Shown piece after piece: positions 1-15,757 of a stretch of 64,000 nucleotides of DNA. The stretch lies in assembly GCF_030704535.1 (NCBI RefSeq), contig NC_081822.1, positions 32,533,501 through 32,597,500 on the forward strand. Direction: 5' to 3'. This stretch comes from Vitis vinifera (Eukaryota > Streptophyta > Magnoliopsida > Vitales > Vitaceae). The translations under genes were made by a program, and so were the position numbers. Under the pieces are notes generated by a model. The model saw only the letters and a list, made by a program, of their open reading frames with translations, was not told the origin of the DNA and did no database searches. How positions within the stretch are numbered: position 1 is the first letter of the stretch; every line of letters starts with the position of its first letter.

Positions 1-1178
<1,178 letters not shown>

Positions 1179-1323
1179 GTCTGTCAGTTTCTCTCTCTCT
1201 CTCTTTTTTTTTTTTCCTCAAAAACTCAATGAACGAAAGAATCAAACTACGGAGAATGAAGTATGAAAAACAATATCCGAAGTGTGTTGAGACTTGAAAG
1301 TCCAATGTGTTGAAGCCTATTAG

Positions 1324-1331
1324 TATTTATA
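1324..1331 (-). promoter_or_regulatory. TATA box of G1
   Basis: TATAAATA on the minus strand, about 150 bases upstream of the G1 ATG. The same element stands in the corresponding place in G2. G1 has a TAG triplet just beside it that G2 lacks. Confidence 0.55.
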
Positions 1332-4300
1332 GAGAAGAAGAAGAGAGAGGCTGTTATATCTGTATATTTGGCGGCGGCTGCTGCTACAGTTATATGAGTG
1401 GGACACCCCTGGTGATCAAAGTTGAATGCTTTTTCTGCTGTCCAAATCCTTTGTCATGTCAACTCTGGTTTCAGGATGAACTATTAAATAATCATTAATC
1501 CCTTAATAATAATTAAAAATAAAGGATTAATGAGCTGTTAAATAACATTTAAAATTTAAAAAAAAATATTAATTTCTTATCACATTTCTTTAAATTATGG
1601 TTATTTTTTTATCATACCTAAATGAATATGTCAAAATTACTTTTGAATCATATTTTCCAATTAGTTAAGTTTCATAAACCATTTTATCTTCTAAAAATTA
1701 AAATCAAAATTAGAACAAAAAATTTAAAATATTATATTAATATAGTAATATTTTATTAAATATGAAATAATTTAATAAATAATATAAATAAAACCGATCC
1801 CAGAATCAATTTTCTTTTATCATAAACTCTTTTTAATAAAATTATTTAAATAAAAAAAGTAGAAAAACATATTTAACAACTAAAAAACATGAAAAATGGT
1901 ATTTTTTAGATTGCATATTTTAATTGTTTTTTATTATTTCACTTTTTTTTTGGTCGGAACGTTTTTTATTGAAGTAATAACTAATAAAAGAAAATTAACC
2001 CACATCGGGTAAAACTAATTTTTATACCAAAGCAAAATATGATAAGAAAAAAGGAAAAATTAATCCACAATGGCTAAAAATAATGAAGAAAGTATAGAAA
2101 CAAAATAAGAGAAGTTTGAAAGACATGAGGTCCCATTATGAGGTTGAATAATAATATATGTATTGTGCAAGGGTCCATCGGGTGCGGTCACTAATGATGA
2201 AAATGCAATAATGTGATGTGTATATATGGATTGGCCACCTTCATTGACCATGGTGCACCCATGTCCAACCCAGAAGTCTACATTGGCTGCACCCACACCT
2301 TCTCCCTTACATCACTGCATCACCCGACCTTCTTTTTTAATCTTATTTCTTTTAAGCTCTTTTATGATATTAGTATAGAAAAGTAATGACCAATACAAGA
2401 ATAGATATACAATTAACTTAACACTCATTGCTTTTAAAAATGAAAAATAGTAAAACTCATAGTTTGTAATGACTCAAATCCTCTCATACAAATATTGTCC
2501 GTTCTAAACTTTAACACTTTAAAATATGTCTACAATAAAGATTTTATATTTTCATAATGAATGATTGTGATATCCTATATTGAATGAGAGAAAAAGTTTT
2601 TGATGTTATATGTATAACTCATCTTAATATATGTATTCCTTTTAATATTGTAGGTATGTTTTAAAGTCATAAGGGTTCATTAGGTTCAAAGTGGATAATA
2701 TCTACATAGTTGGGAGTGTTAATACATTATATATTATAGTTTGCGTATGGATAATTTTGTTCTTTTTATTCTAACATAGGATCTTTCTAGACGATGACTT
2801 ACTCTCTATTAAAGATTCAAGGTTATTGATTGATTAATTGAAACGTCACAAGTAAGTTTGGATAGGTTTAAATAAAGGTAAATTAGAATTGAAATGATAA
2901 GGGTTGGATCAGTTATTTCAAATTATGCAAAAACGATTTTAAATTATGTTTCAATTTAGGCTTTATTCATTTATTTTTCTTTTTTTAATTTGGTAAATAT
3001 GAATTTCATAATCCAATAGCAAGTCTTTTAGTTAGTATGATATATTTTAAGTTTTATTGTATATTTGGTAGGCAATGATGTGTTTTTTGTCAATCTAAAT
3101 GTTGATGAATGTTTGCTCATTTGTAATTGAAGAATAAAAACCTAAAAAGGATAAATTGTTTGAAACTAGGCTTGAATAGAAGCATGATTTTTCTTAATGC
3201 GATAATTTATAAAATTTGAGAATGTGTTTTTTTGAGGCCTTCTAGATTTTTTATTTTATTTTATTTTTTTATAGACTTCTTTGAAAATTTGTAACTTCCC
3301 ATTCCTTCCCATGCAGATATGATCCACTATGGGTCAATAGGGTATACATATATACCTCACATTTGATATGAGACATCGCAATCCCACCTCCCTGATCTCA
3401 CATGGAAACATGACATCCTCATTATGCCCCATAGATTATGGGGCCAAAAGGACAGTTACTCCTTATGGGGTTAAACAAGTAAAGACTTACATCAAGGTCG
3501 AAGATCCTTGCTCATACTATTTGTAATGGCTCACTTTTAGCCATGTAGTTGTTTTGGGTAAAATGGACCTTCATAACTTTAAAACATGTTTACATGGTTA
3601 AGAGAAGTATGTTGTGTATATTGTATTGTAGAATATCATTACTACTCTTAAACAAACATAACATCTTCATTATGTCTCACAGGATTATAGGGCATTTAGA
3701 TGGACAAATACCTCTTGTGGGGCTAAACAAATTCCCACACTGGGTCAAGGATCAACTTTGATATCATTTATAATGTCTCGCTCCCTTTAATATAAATGTT
3801 ATCTGTCTTGAGCCAATAAACACTTACAACTTTAAAATATGCCCATATGATTAAGAGACGTTTATATATATATATGAGACATTACAATTAACCCTATCTT
3901 TCATACAGACATGATGTCCTCACAAGATTACAGGGTCAAGTAGATGAAGGCTTACATCAAAATTAAAGATCGACTTTGATACCATTTGTAATAACTTACT
4001 CTCTCCTATGTGGATATTAGTCACTCTAGGTCCAATGAACAATTATAACTTTAAAATGCATTTTAAAATAGTAAAGTTCCATTGTAGTTAAAGCAAACAA
4101 TATCTACATGATTAAAATAGATTACTTTACTTCTCTTTTCAAATGTTAATATATCAAACAACACAACTTTTTTTTCCCTACAGCAATCTAGAATACTCAT
4201 TTTATCACTTCATTATCTAAGAGGAGTATATATATCCTACATGGGAACACTCACCCATCTCTATTTATGGGTTAAAAGGCAAAAACAATTGGTACATAAT

Positions 4301-5856
4301 TAATATTCCATCGAAGATAGTAACTTCTTTGTATTATGATGAGCCCTTGTTTTGTTAGGCAATTGATGAGGAGTACTTTGTGGAGCCAATAAAGAGCAAA
4401 ATGCCAATTCGTGCTCTTCTTGATGCATACATTTTCTCACAAACAATTAAACTTTCTTTATTTTTTATCCAATAATGTTTCTTGATTCTCTATACATTAT
4501 GTTATTCACATGGATGTTTTCACACCTATATGAGGACAATCTTACAGTTTCTTGTTTACTTATGTTTTGTTTGAAATGTTCATTACCTGTTATGATTATA
4601 TATGAGGTAAATCCACATTTTCTCATGTTATACTTAGAGTGTGTTCATTGTGTTCATTTTCCCATGTTATACTTAAAAGATTACAGTTGACATGTTTAGT
4701 ATTTTCTTAATTTAAAAATGTTTTTAGGATAATAGTTTATCAAGTGTTTTTAGGAGAATGGTTTATGAAGTGTTTCTCCAAAAAAAACACTAATATATTT
4801 TTCAGATTTTTAAATATATTTCCTAAATTTTATTAAACACCTACTTTTATTTTTTTCAAAAACACTTTTTAAGTTAAAAACACTTCTTAAAATCATTTTC
4901 AAACAACTCTTATATTATTAATATAATATGATTTTTAGATAGAAAAAAGTGAGTTTTGACTCATTAATTTGAAAAAATATAGAAAAAGGAACCTCAACTT
5001 TTATAAATCAATTTTATATTCATTCATTTAAAAATATTTTAAATGATATGCATTTTTTTTATAAGTCAAATAATTATTAAGTAAAATTATAAAAAAATTG
5101 ATTTATCATTTTAATTTAATAAAAGTATGACATAAATAACTATATTATAAATTTTTTATTATATAATATGAGATACAAATCATTTTGAAAAAGTTCTCCA
5201 TGATAATCTTCCTAATTCCCTATACCCATCTTCTCATCTTTCTTTAATAAAATTGAATAAAAATTTTGTTAGTTGGCATCAATAATAAAATAAGAAAATT
5301 TAAAAATTAAAAATATAACTAAAACTAAAATACTTAAAAATTAAATACAATTAAAATTAAAAAAAATTAAAAGTTAAATACAACCAAAAAAAAAAAAAAA
5401 CTTAAAAAAAAAATATCGCCTCTCAAATTTCCAACTCTTTCTCGAATCTATATTTTCTACTAATATGATTTTAAAAAGTAAAAATTAATATTTTATTTTT
5501 ATATTTTTAGTTTTAATTGTATTTTAAATTTTTAAAATTTCTTATTTATTAATTTCAAATCAATTTTTACAAAAAAAAAATTTCAATTGGTATTATTGAC
5601 CAGACAAGTAAAAAGTCATTTAAAAAAATAATTATCTGACTCGTGAAAAAATATATATATTAAATAGATGAAGATAAAATTGATTTATAACAATTAAGGT
5701 TACTTTTTCTATATTTTTTAAAATTAATGAGTAAAAATGGCTATTCAATTGTGTGTTTTTGGGACTTGTTAAAATAAATATCATGCTTTACATATTTTAT
5801 AAACAACTATTTTCTAATTGTATATGGTAAGGTGCATTGCATGTAGAGACTTCTAG
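1332..5856. other. Spacer of block A (no gene seen)
   Basis: AT-rich spacer between the divergent OPR copies G1 and G3. I find no supported gene. About 1332-4360 is colinear with 20720-25892 in block B, apart from small indels and an 0.8 kb insertion in block B. About 4361-5800 has no counterpart in block B, where a truncated copia element begins at the equivalent point. Around 4690-4920 there are short facing repeats built on GTGTTTTTAGGA and AAAAACACTTCTTA that look like a decayed MITE. Long A/T runs occur near 5385-5410. Confidence 0.6.
3290..4080. repeat. Degenerate tandem repeat (about three units)
   Basis: Roughly 250-300 bp units recur imperfectly. Each has a stretch like CATTATGTCYCACAGGATTA, then words such as GACAAATACCTCTT and AAAGACTTACATCAAGG, then a 'GATACCATTTGTAAT' phrase. 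The same set is found at about 24780-25590 in block B. The phrases resemble outer parts of plant LTR elements, so this is probably a nest of old LTR fragments amplified before the block duplication. Confidence 0.5.
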
Positions 5857-6262
5857 GCCTTGTTTGGTAACTGTTTTTGAAAACAGTTATGAAAAAATAG
5901 GTTTTAAGAACAGTTTTTGAAAACTATGATATGATGTTTTATAGAACAAAAGTTTGTTTGAAAATCTAAAATTATTTTTAATCTGTTTTTAATATTTTTA
6001 AATATGTTTTAAAAATAATTTTTATGTCCATAGCTTTATTTTTTATCATTATATATGTTTATATAATTATACTTTAAAACAACTCTAAAAAACAATTAAA
6101 AACAACTAAAATAAGTTTTCTAAAAACACCTTATTTTCTGTTTTTTGATAATAAAAATCAGAAAGAAAATAAAAAACAGTTTTTGATTATTAAACGTAAT
6201 TTTCAGTTTTTTTATTTTAAAAATAGAAAACTATTCTTAAAAACGGTTATCAAACAAGACCC
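5857..6262. mobile_element. MITE, hAT-like, about 0.4 kb
   Basis: The left end reads GGCCTTGTTTGGTAACTGTT and the right end is its imperfect reverse complement (AAAACGGTTATCAAACAAGA then CC). The interior is AT-rich and non-coding. The paralogous position in block B (about 30330) runs from CACTTCTAG straight into TCTCCATCATTC with no element, which gives an empty site. CTAG-containing flanks on both sides hint at a short target duplication, but I cannot fix its length. Superfamily is inferred from the TIR style only. Confidence 0.65.
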
Positions 6263-7307
6263 TAGTGTTCATCATTCTATGATAACTATTTTCTACTTGT
6301 ATATGGTAAATAGGTTATGTGCATTCAATGTAGACACTTATAGTCTCCATTAAAGGCCGGTTACTTAGGAAAAAAAATGAAAAACATATCTTTACTATGA
6401 TTTTGATAAATTTATGAATATATTATGTATTTAAAATATGGAAAATTGTTGGTTTTTCATAAATGGATCCTACTAAAATTTAACCCAATTTAATTTTGGC
6501 ATCCCATGTATCACATCACAACATTATTTCGGTTGGACTCAAAAAGGCTTTATTTAAAAAAATATGAAAAAAAAAAAAAATGTTCATCTATGAAAAAAAA
6601 AAAAAAAAAAATCATAAGGAAAATTCCTTGATTAGAGTACTTGACTTGGTGTTTAGGCTTTTAAATACATTATATTTATAAAATATCTTCAAAATTTACT
6701 TAAAAAAATATTTATATTAAAAAATAATACTAACTTCAAATTATTGTAATAGACAATTTCTTCAAAGTAAATAGCGTTCTAAATTAATTGAAATCACTCA
6801 AATTAATCTATATACAGCTAACTTTATGATAAAACTATCTTAAATTCATTTTAATTCATTTAAAATAAATTAAAACTTGCCACTAATATTATTAATTTTA
6901 TTGAAATGTTTTTATTACATTTTAAATAAATAATTAAATGATTTAAAATATTTAAATAAGTTCCATATCAAATGTTTTACTTGAAAATTCTTTTTGGAAA
7001 ATATGTCTCAAAATTTTTTCTTTTGAGTTTATTTGCATTATTAAAATTATTAAAAAAAGTTCTTATAATTTATATTACCATTATTTAAGACTAATTTTTA
7101 TATTGCATGCCGAATTTTGCTTCATAAACATCAGATTTTTAAATGGAGCCTATTACAAATTAACGAGAATATATATGGAAATATTCGTCATTTTCTATAA
7201 ATTTGATTTTTTTTTTTAGTATTATTTTATTAAATGTTAGAATGAAATGAAGACGACTTTTCCTTTTCTTATGTTCTCGTATGTTCTTTTGTCATCCACC
7301 AACATGA

Positions 7308-7315
7308 TGACCTCA
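7308..7315. promoter_or_regulatory. Degenerate TGACG-type site (TGACCTCA) upstream of G3
   Basis: TGACCTCA lies 129 bases upstream of the G3 TATA box, in the same sequence context as a perfect TGACGTCA palindrome upstream of G4. G3 therefore carries a one-base variant of a bZIP/TGA-type site. A role in regulation is inferred from the motif alone. Confidence 0.35.
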
Positions 7316-7436
7316 TTGCTGATGAAAAAAGTTCACGAATGATTCATTTTGTGTACGTCAATTTGAGTTTGACTGACATGTGGGATGATCTCATCAGCCG
7401 CAGATGTGAACAGAACACGCCCTTGGATCTTCTCTC

Positions 7437-7443
7437 TATAAAT
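7437..7443 (+). promoter_or_regulatory. TATA box of G3
   Basis: TATAAAT within CTCTCTATAAATGG, about 100 bases before the G3 ATG. The same core is kept in front of G4 and G5. Confidence 0.6.
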
Positions 7444-7537
7444 GGGCTTCAACCCACTCGGATGTTTTCATTGTTTCATAGATTCCTTCAACGATTATTT
7501 TCCAGGAAAAGAAAAGAAAGAGAGAAACCAAACACTG

Positions 7538-9913
<2,376 letters not shown>

Positions 9914-10926
9914 ATTCTCAAAGTTGTAGGATTAGAACTTTGAATCATTTTTCAGTGATAAAAGCATCCTAAATGCCATAGTTGTTATTTTCTTTTGTCC
10001 CTTTCAGATAGTTTCCACGTTATTGTAAGAATTCATTGATTCAAGGACTATCCTGCATGATAATAAAGGGATTAATTCCCATAATTATGCTTATGTTGAT
10101 ATTTAGTTTCATGTTCATGCTAATTCCGGCCTACCTTTCCAAATTTTAATGCTAATAAATGAGCCGTTTCAGGCCAGCCCAATGCATCTCCAGTAGCCCA
10201 GCATATAGGCTTGTGTGGTTGTACAAGCACTCAAGCGCTATCTCGGACCGATGTGGGATTCAGATACCACTTCTCATATTTAAAAAATTAACCCGCACAA
10301 GAGAAAGAGGCAGACCACCAAACTATTACCAATATATATAATATTCTTAAATATTATTTATAAATTATATTATATGTGTATAAATTCGTGTGTATATATA
10401 TTACAAATTAATTAGAATAAAATTGTTTTAAATAATATAATTTTAATTATTGTATATTTTCTATAATAATGCAATATAAATTTATAAATAAAATTATCAA
10501 CATTTTAAAATAAAAAATATTTATACTTTTATTATCATTTCTTTAATGTGTGTAAATACATCCAAATTATATGGATTTACATAAAATTTATTTTTAAATT
10601 TTGAACATTATTGTTGAATGTCAAAATTATATCTTACATATATTAATTTTTATAACAAAATAACGTCAAAAATGTCTATTATTACTTTTTCAATAATTTC
10701 TTAGAACCTTTCTCAACACTGTTAAGAATTTGATTAATTTTCGTCTTATCGATATTTTGTATCAAAATATCCATCGATATTTATTGACATATCCTAATAC
10801 ATCCATAAAATTAAGTTACCAATATATCCGTAAAAACTGATATTTTCATCATTGTCACAAGATACACTTCATTATTTCTATAAATGTTGTACAACTCTCA
10901 ATATGAAACAATGTTAAAATAAATAC
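9914..10926. other. 3' flank of G3
   Basis: The first 200 bases match the 3' flank of G4 and should hold the 3' UTR. Around 10160-10340 is a stretch resembling part of an LTR element. From 10360 on, AT-rich DNA matches the region after the TA microsatellite at 35.5 kb. About 10740-10850 carries the GATATTTT/ATATCC-type repeat also found at 22440-22665. No gene is supported. Confidence 0.5.
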
Positions 10927-12111
10927 TGTTAGCCCAAGGGTTCTCCTAATCAGGTTTTGATGATAACAAACCATGATTAAGTTACTAATTGGTTTGAATG
11001 GTAAAGAATCTCAGGTATTAATTTGGAAATTCATCAAAGGACCTAATGGATACAAGATAAGACATTTGGAAGACTATTGATCATAGAAAACAAATGTAAG
11101 ATGAATGCATGGGTGCACTTAGGTTTTACATATCATTTCATGCATTTTTGAAAACTTGGTTTATGATTTGAAATTACAATTTCATTAAAACGCGGGTTTT
11201 ATCAAATGTACTTTAGGCAAAACGTTTCAAATTTAGCATATTAATTTACCTAAAGACCTTGCCTAAGTATTAGAAAAGAAAAGAACTGAAAAAGATAGGT
11301 TTTCGGGGCCAACCGGCTAGGGAACCGGTTGACCGGTTGCCCTTGTCCAGTCTAGTCGAGGTCCGGTCGAGGACTGTTAAAAACACTCTCTCTCATTCAG
11401 TAGCCTTCCCTTCCCGGTTGAGGTATTCTCTTTCCCGGTCGACCTCTAGTCAAGGTCCAATCGAGACAACGGTAACCTGCCAAAGCATTAAATGCTCCAA
11501 CGACTAGTGAACTGGTTGACCCCCAGCTCGATCAGTTGAGGCTGCTTTTTGTTTTTCTTGGCTCCCGAGGTTAGAAACCTATAAATCGAGAGCTCCACTT
11601 CATTTATGATATAGAGAACACTTGCATTCAATTGTCTACCCACTTGTTCTTGCCTTAAAAGCTCTCATTTCTTTCTTGGTGCATTAAATCTTCACTTGCA
11701 TATCTTTTAGTGCACCCTTGTGAGTCATTCTAGCTTTGATTTATATTTGAGCCATTATTAAGATAGGTTGAGAGAAGATCATTTTTGTAAATTGAGTGTT
11801 AGAGCCTTCAAGTAAGTTGAATCTTGAAGAGATTGTGTAAGAACTCATTGGAGCCGGAATCCAAGTGTAAAGAAGATTAGAAGCTTGGTTGAAGCTTTAA
11901 GTTAGTGGAACCCTCACTCAATTAGGAGCTTGAAGAGAGTGGACGTAGGCAAGGAAGTGTCGAACCACTATAAAATCTGAGTTTGAATTCTCTAACTTTA
12001 TCTCATTATATTTGTTTATATTGTGCTTAAATTTGTTGTGTTGAAAAAGTTTTTGAAAAACCTAATTCACCCCTCTCTTAGGTGTTTTTCTAATTAGCTT
12101 TTATTTTCTTA
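10927..12111 (+). repeat. 5' LTR of the copia element
   Basis: It starts TGTTAGCCCAAGGG and ends TTATTTTCTTA, and pairs with the LTR at 15758-16959. It is slightly shorter because a segment near 11310 (around CCAACCGGCT) is missing relative to the 3' LTR. It contains CCGG-rich phrases (GAACCGGTTGACCGG) and the run 'GGAGCCGGAATCCAAG' near 11850. Confidence 0.9.
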
Positions 12112-12113
12112 AT

Positions 12114-12125
12114 TGGTATCAGAGC
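12114..12125 (+). other. Primer-binding site
   Basis: TGGTATCAGAGC two bases after the 5' LTR, the usual plant LTR-element PBS complementary to initiator methionine tRNA. Confidence 0.85.
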
Positions 12126-12162
12126 AAGACCTCTTGTTTAAGACTTAATCGTCTAAGAGAAA

Positions 12163-13709
12163 ATGACTATTCCATCAAACTCATCTCACACTGAAAATTT
12201 TACAAAACATAGAGCTCCATTTTTTACTAGAACCGACTATTCCTATTGGAAAACTAGAATGACTTGGTATTTACAATCAATCGATTTAGACGTATGGGAT
12301 GTCATTGAAGATGACCCAGTTTTTCCTACAAAACTAGTTGATGGAGTCATGGTTCCAAAACCCAAGCAAGAATGGAATGAGCTTGATAGAAGAAATTTTC
12401 AATTAAATGCTAAGGTCGTTTTTACTTTACAATGTGCTATGGATAGAAATGAATATAATAGAATATGTCAATGCAAATCGGTTAAAGAAATTTGGAGATT
12501 ACTTGAAATAACTCATGAAGGAACAAATCAAGTGAAAGATTCAAAAATAAATTTACTTGTTCATAGTTATGAATTGTTTTTTATGAAAGAAAACAACACT
12601 ATTGTTGAGATGATCGCTAGGTTCGCCGACATTGTCAATGGTCTTGAAGCATTGGGAAAGACCTACAAGGAATCCGAAAAGGTGATGAAGATATTGAGGT
12701 CACTTCCATCAAAGTGGAATACAAAGTTCACCTCAATTCAAGAAGCAAAAGACTTGACCAAGCTACCTATGGAGGAGCTCTTAGGGTCATTAATGACATA
12801 TGAGATCAATTTGACAAAGACACTACAAAAAACTGAAGACAAAAAGAAGAAGAGTATAACTCTCAAAGCTACAACTAAGGAAGAAGAAGAATTTGAAGAA
12901 GAAAAATAAAGTGAAGAGGATGATGATCTAGCCCTCATCACAAAAATGCTCAACAAATACATAAGGGGTAAAAGGTTTAAAGGAAGAAGGTTCACCTCAA
13001 GAAGAGACCTTTCTAAAAAGGAATCTTCATCTGATGGTGACAAGGAGAAATGGGAAGAGAAAAGAGATTTGGTGTGCTTCAAATGCAAAAAATCGGGACA
13101 CATTAAATATGATTGTCCTCTCTACAAAAGCGAAGCCAAGAAAAGAATCAAGAAAGCAATGATGACCACTTGGAGTGAAAGTGAAGAATCCTCCGAAGAA
13201 GAAAATGAGAAATAAGTGGCAAACATGTGCTTCATGGTAATAGATGAACTTGATGAGGTAAACTCTAACTTTAGTGATGAAGATATGCATGATGTTTTTA
13301 AAGAATTGTATGAGGATTTTGAAAAACTTAATTTGAAAAATATTTCTCTTAAAAAGAATTTTAACAACTTGAAAAAGAACTTGAAGAAGTAAAAGAGAAA
13401 TTTTCAATTGTTGAAATTTCTAAAATTCATTTTGAAAAAGAAAATGAGATTTTGAGAAAGAAAAATGAATGGTTGACCTTCTCTCTTTCAATTTTTTCTT
13501 GTGAACAAAAATATTTTGAAATGATTCTACCTAGTCAAAAATGTGTTTTTGACAAACAAGAGCTAGGATTCAAATCTTCAAAAAATCAAAAGTATTTTAA
13601 AAACTATTTTGTAAAAGAATCCTCAAGTGTAAGTCCTTCTACTACTTGCAACTTTTGTGGAAAAGGAGGACACATTAGTAGTACATGTCCCTTAAGAAAT
13701 GGTTCTTAA
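12163..13709 (+). pseudogene. copia gag, broken
   Basis: The first frame (ATG 12163, MTIPSNSSHTENF) has the copia gag pattern, including DYSYWKTRMTWYLQS. It runs to a TAA at 12907, and the same frame then continues past it to a second TAA at 13213. A zinc knuckle CFKCKKSGHIKYDC lies at about 13075-13120. After a frame change a second knuckle CNFCGKGGHISSTC follows at about 13647-13690. Acidic and lysine-rich stretches lie between them. It is interrupted by at least two stops and one frameshift, so no full gag can be made. Confidence 0.85.
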
Positions 13710-15495
13710 AAGAATTCAAATGCAAAAGATAAAAAGGTTTGGATTGAAAAATCCAAGGTCACTAACCCTCAAGGACCCAAAAAGATATGGGTACCTTCAA
13801 AATAATAAAACCATCTTCATGGGTCATAGATGTGATAATGTTTACGTTATAAATATTTCAAAATATGATGGCCATGATAGATGCTTTTCAAGCATGCATG
13901 ATCAAAGTTGGTTATGACATAGGAGGTTGGGACATGCTAATATGAACCTTATTTCCCAACTCAACAAAGATGAACTTGTTAGAGGCCTTCCCAAAATAAA
14001 TTTTCAAAAAGACAAAGTTTGTAAAACTTGTCAAGTGGGAAAGCAAATAAAAAATTCTTTCAAAAACAAAAATTTCATTTCAACATCTAAGCCTCTTGAG
14101 TTGTTGCATATGGATTTATTTGGTCCCTTTAGGACACCAAGTCTTGGAGGAAAATCTTATGCATATGTTATTGTGGATGACTTTTCTAGATACACTTGAG
14201 TCTTGTTTTTAAGTCAAAAGAATGAAACCTTTTATGAGTTTTCAAAGTTTTGCAATAAGGTTCAAAATGAAAAAGGTTTTATAATTACTTGTATAAGAAA
14301 TGATCATGGGAGAGAATTTGAAAATATTGATTTTGAAGAATATTGCAATGAGCATGGTATTAACCACAATTTTTCGGCTCCTATAACTCCTAAACAAAAT
14401 GGGGTAATTGAAAGGAAAAAATAAAACTCTTTAAGAAATGACTAGAACCATGCTAAATGAAAACAATTTACCAAAATATTTTTGGGCCGAAGCGGTTAAC
14501 ACTTCTTGTTATGTTTTAAATAGAATATTATTGAGGTCCATTCTTAAGAAAACTCCCTATGAGTTTTGGAAAAACAAGAAATCCAACATTAACTATTTCA
14601 AAGTCTTTGGGTGCAAATGTTTTATATTAAACACCAAAGACAATCTTGGAAAATTTGATGCAAAATCGGATGTTGGAGTTTTCCTTGGTTACTCAACTTC
14701 AAGTAAAACTTTTTGAGTTTTCAACAAAAGAACCATGGTTGTAGAGGAGTTCATCCATGTTATTTTTTATGAATCTAACAATTCTCTCCAAGAAAGAGAA
14801 AGTTTTGATGATGATTTAGGTTTGGAGACCTCCATGGAAAGATTGCAAATTGAAGATAAAAGGCAACAAGAAGTAATTGGAGAGGATCCTAAGAAAGAAG
14901 AATCACCATTGACACTACCCCTCCTCAACAAGTGCAAGGTGAATCAAGTCAAGACATTCCTAAAGATTGGAAGTTTGTCATCAACCACCCACAAGATCAA
15001 ATTATAGGTAATCCATCTAATGGGGTAAGAACTAGATCATCTCTTAAAAATATTTGCAATAATCTTACTTTTATCTCTCAAATTGAGCCTAAAAATATAA
15101 ATGTTGCTTTAGTTGATGAAAATTGGATGATTGCTATGCAAGAAGAGTTAAATCAATTTAAAAAAAATGAAGTATGGAAATTAGTGTCAAGACCTTCAAA
15201 TCAAAGTGTTATTGAAACTAGATGGGTCTTTAGAAATAAAATGGATGAAAATGGCATAATTGTTAAAAATAAAGTAAGATTGGTAGCCCACGGTTTTAAT
15301 CAAGAAGAAGGGATAGATTATGAAGAAACCTTTGACCCCGTAGCTAGGTTGGAAGCCATTAGGATGCTACTTGCCTTTGCATGCTTTAAAGACTTTGTTT
15401 TATATCAAATGGATGTGAAAAATGCTTTTTTGAATGACTTTATAAATGAAGAAGTATATGTTGAACAACCACCCGGTTTTCGAAGTTTTATATGA
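13699..15495 (+). pseudogene. copia pol remnant: pre-integrase, integrase, N-terminal RT
   Basis: After a short linker (KIWVPSK-type end of gag) the frame jumps to a pre-integrase stretch with RRLGHANMNL and CKTCQVGKQ, so the protease region is deleted. The integrase core shows HMDLFGPF, RNDHGREFEN and KQNGVIERKK, giving all three D,D,E positions, but a TGA at 14197 and a frameshift near 14424 interrupt it. RT begins at about 15100 ([36 protein letters not shown]) and stops after EQPPGF at about 15480, before the YVDD box. RNase H is absent. Several stops sit where Trp is expected (TGG to TGA at 13915, 14197 and 14714). Confidence 0.87.
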
Positions 15496-15741
15496 TAAGC
15501 TTACATGCATATCATTGTCACATCTTTTGTTTGGATCATATATATGATACGCTTATATGTTTTCGTGTATTATTTACTTATATATGATATGTTATATGCT
15601 TCATGACTTACACTGTTTCCTATTGAAAATTCGCATGTCTTGATTATCTTTGTTTTAACTTCATAAATTTTGATTGATTGATCCATGATTGATTTGAGGC
15701 GAAGATTTTTCTTCTCCTAAATAACCAAGGTTTGTCATTAT

Positions 15742-15756
15742 AAAAAAAAAAGGAGA
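15742..15756 (+). other. Polypurine tract
   Basis: A purine run of nine A's followed by AGGAGA, directly before the 3' LTR start. It is the expected plus-strand primer position. Confidence 0.8.
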
Positions 15757-15757
15757 T

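Larger units (their letters stand above)
6263..7537. other. Upstream region of G3
   Basis: No gene seen. It is colinear with about 30345-32184 upstream of G4, with long A/T runs at 6560-6612. The last 250 bp hold the putative promoter of G3. Confidence 0.6.

Noticed and set aside
3549-4690. Small plus-strand frames in the spacer (about 70 codons each)
   Set aside because: Composition is AT-driven, the frames belong to degenerate repeats, the counterpart at 25005 has drifted in step with the DNA, and there is no recognisable domain.
10159-10341. 60-codon frame MSRFRPAQCISS...
   Set aside because: No domain; the DNA resembles an LTR fragment downstream of G3.
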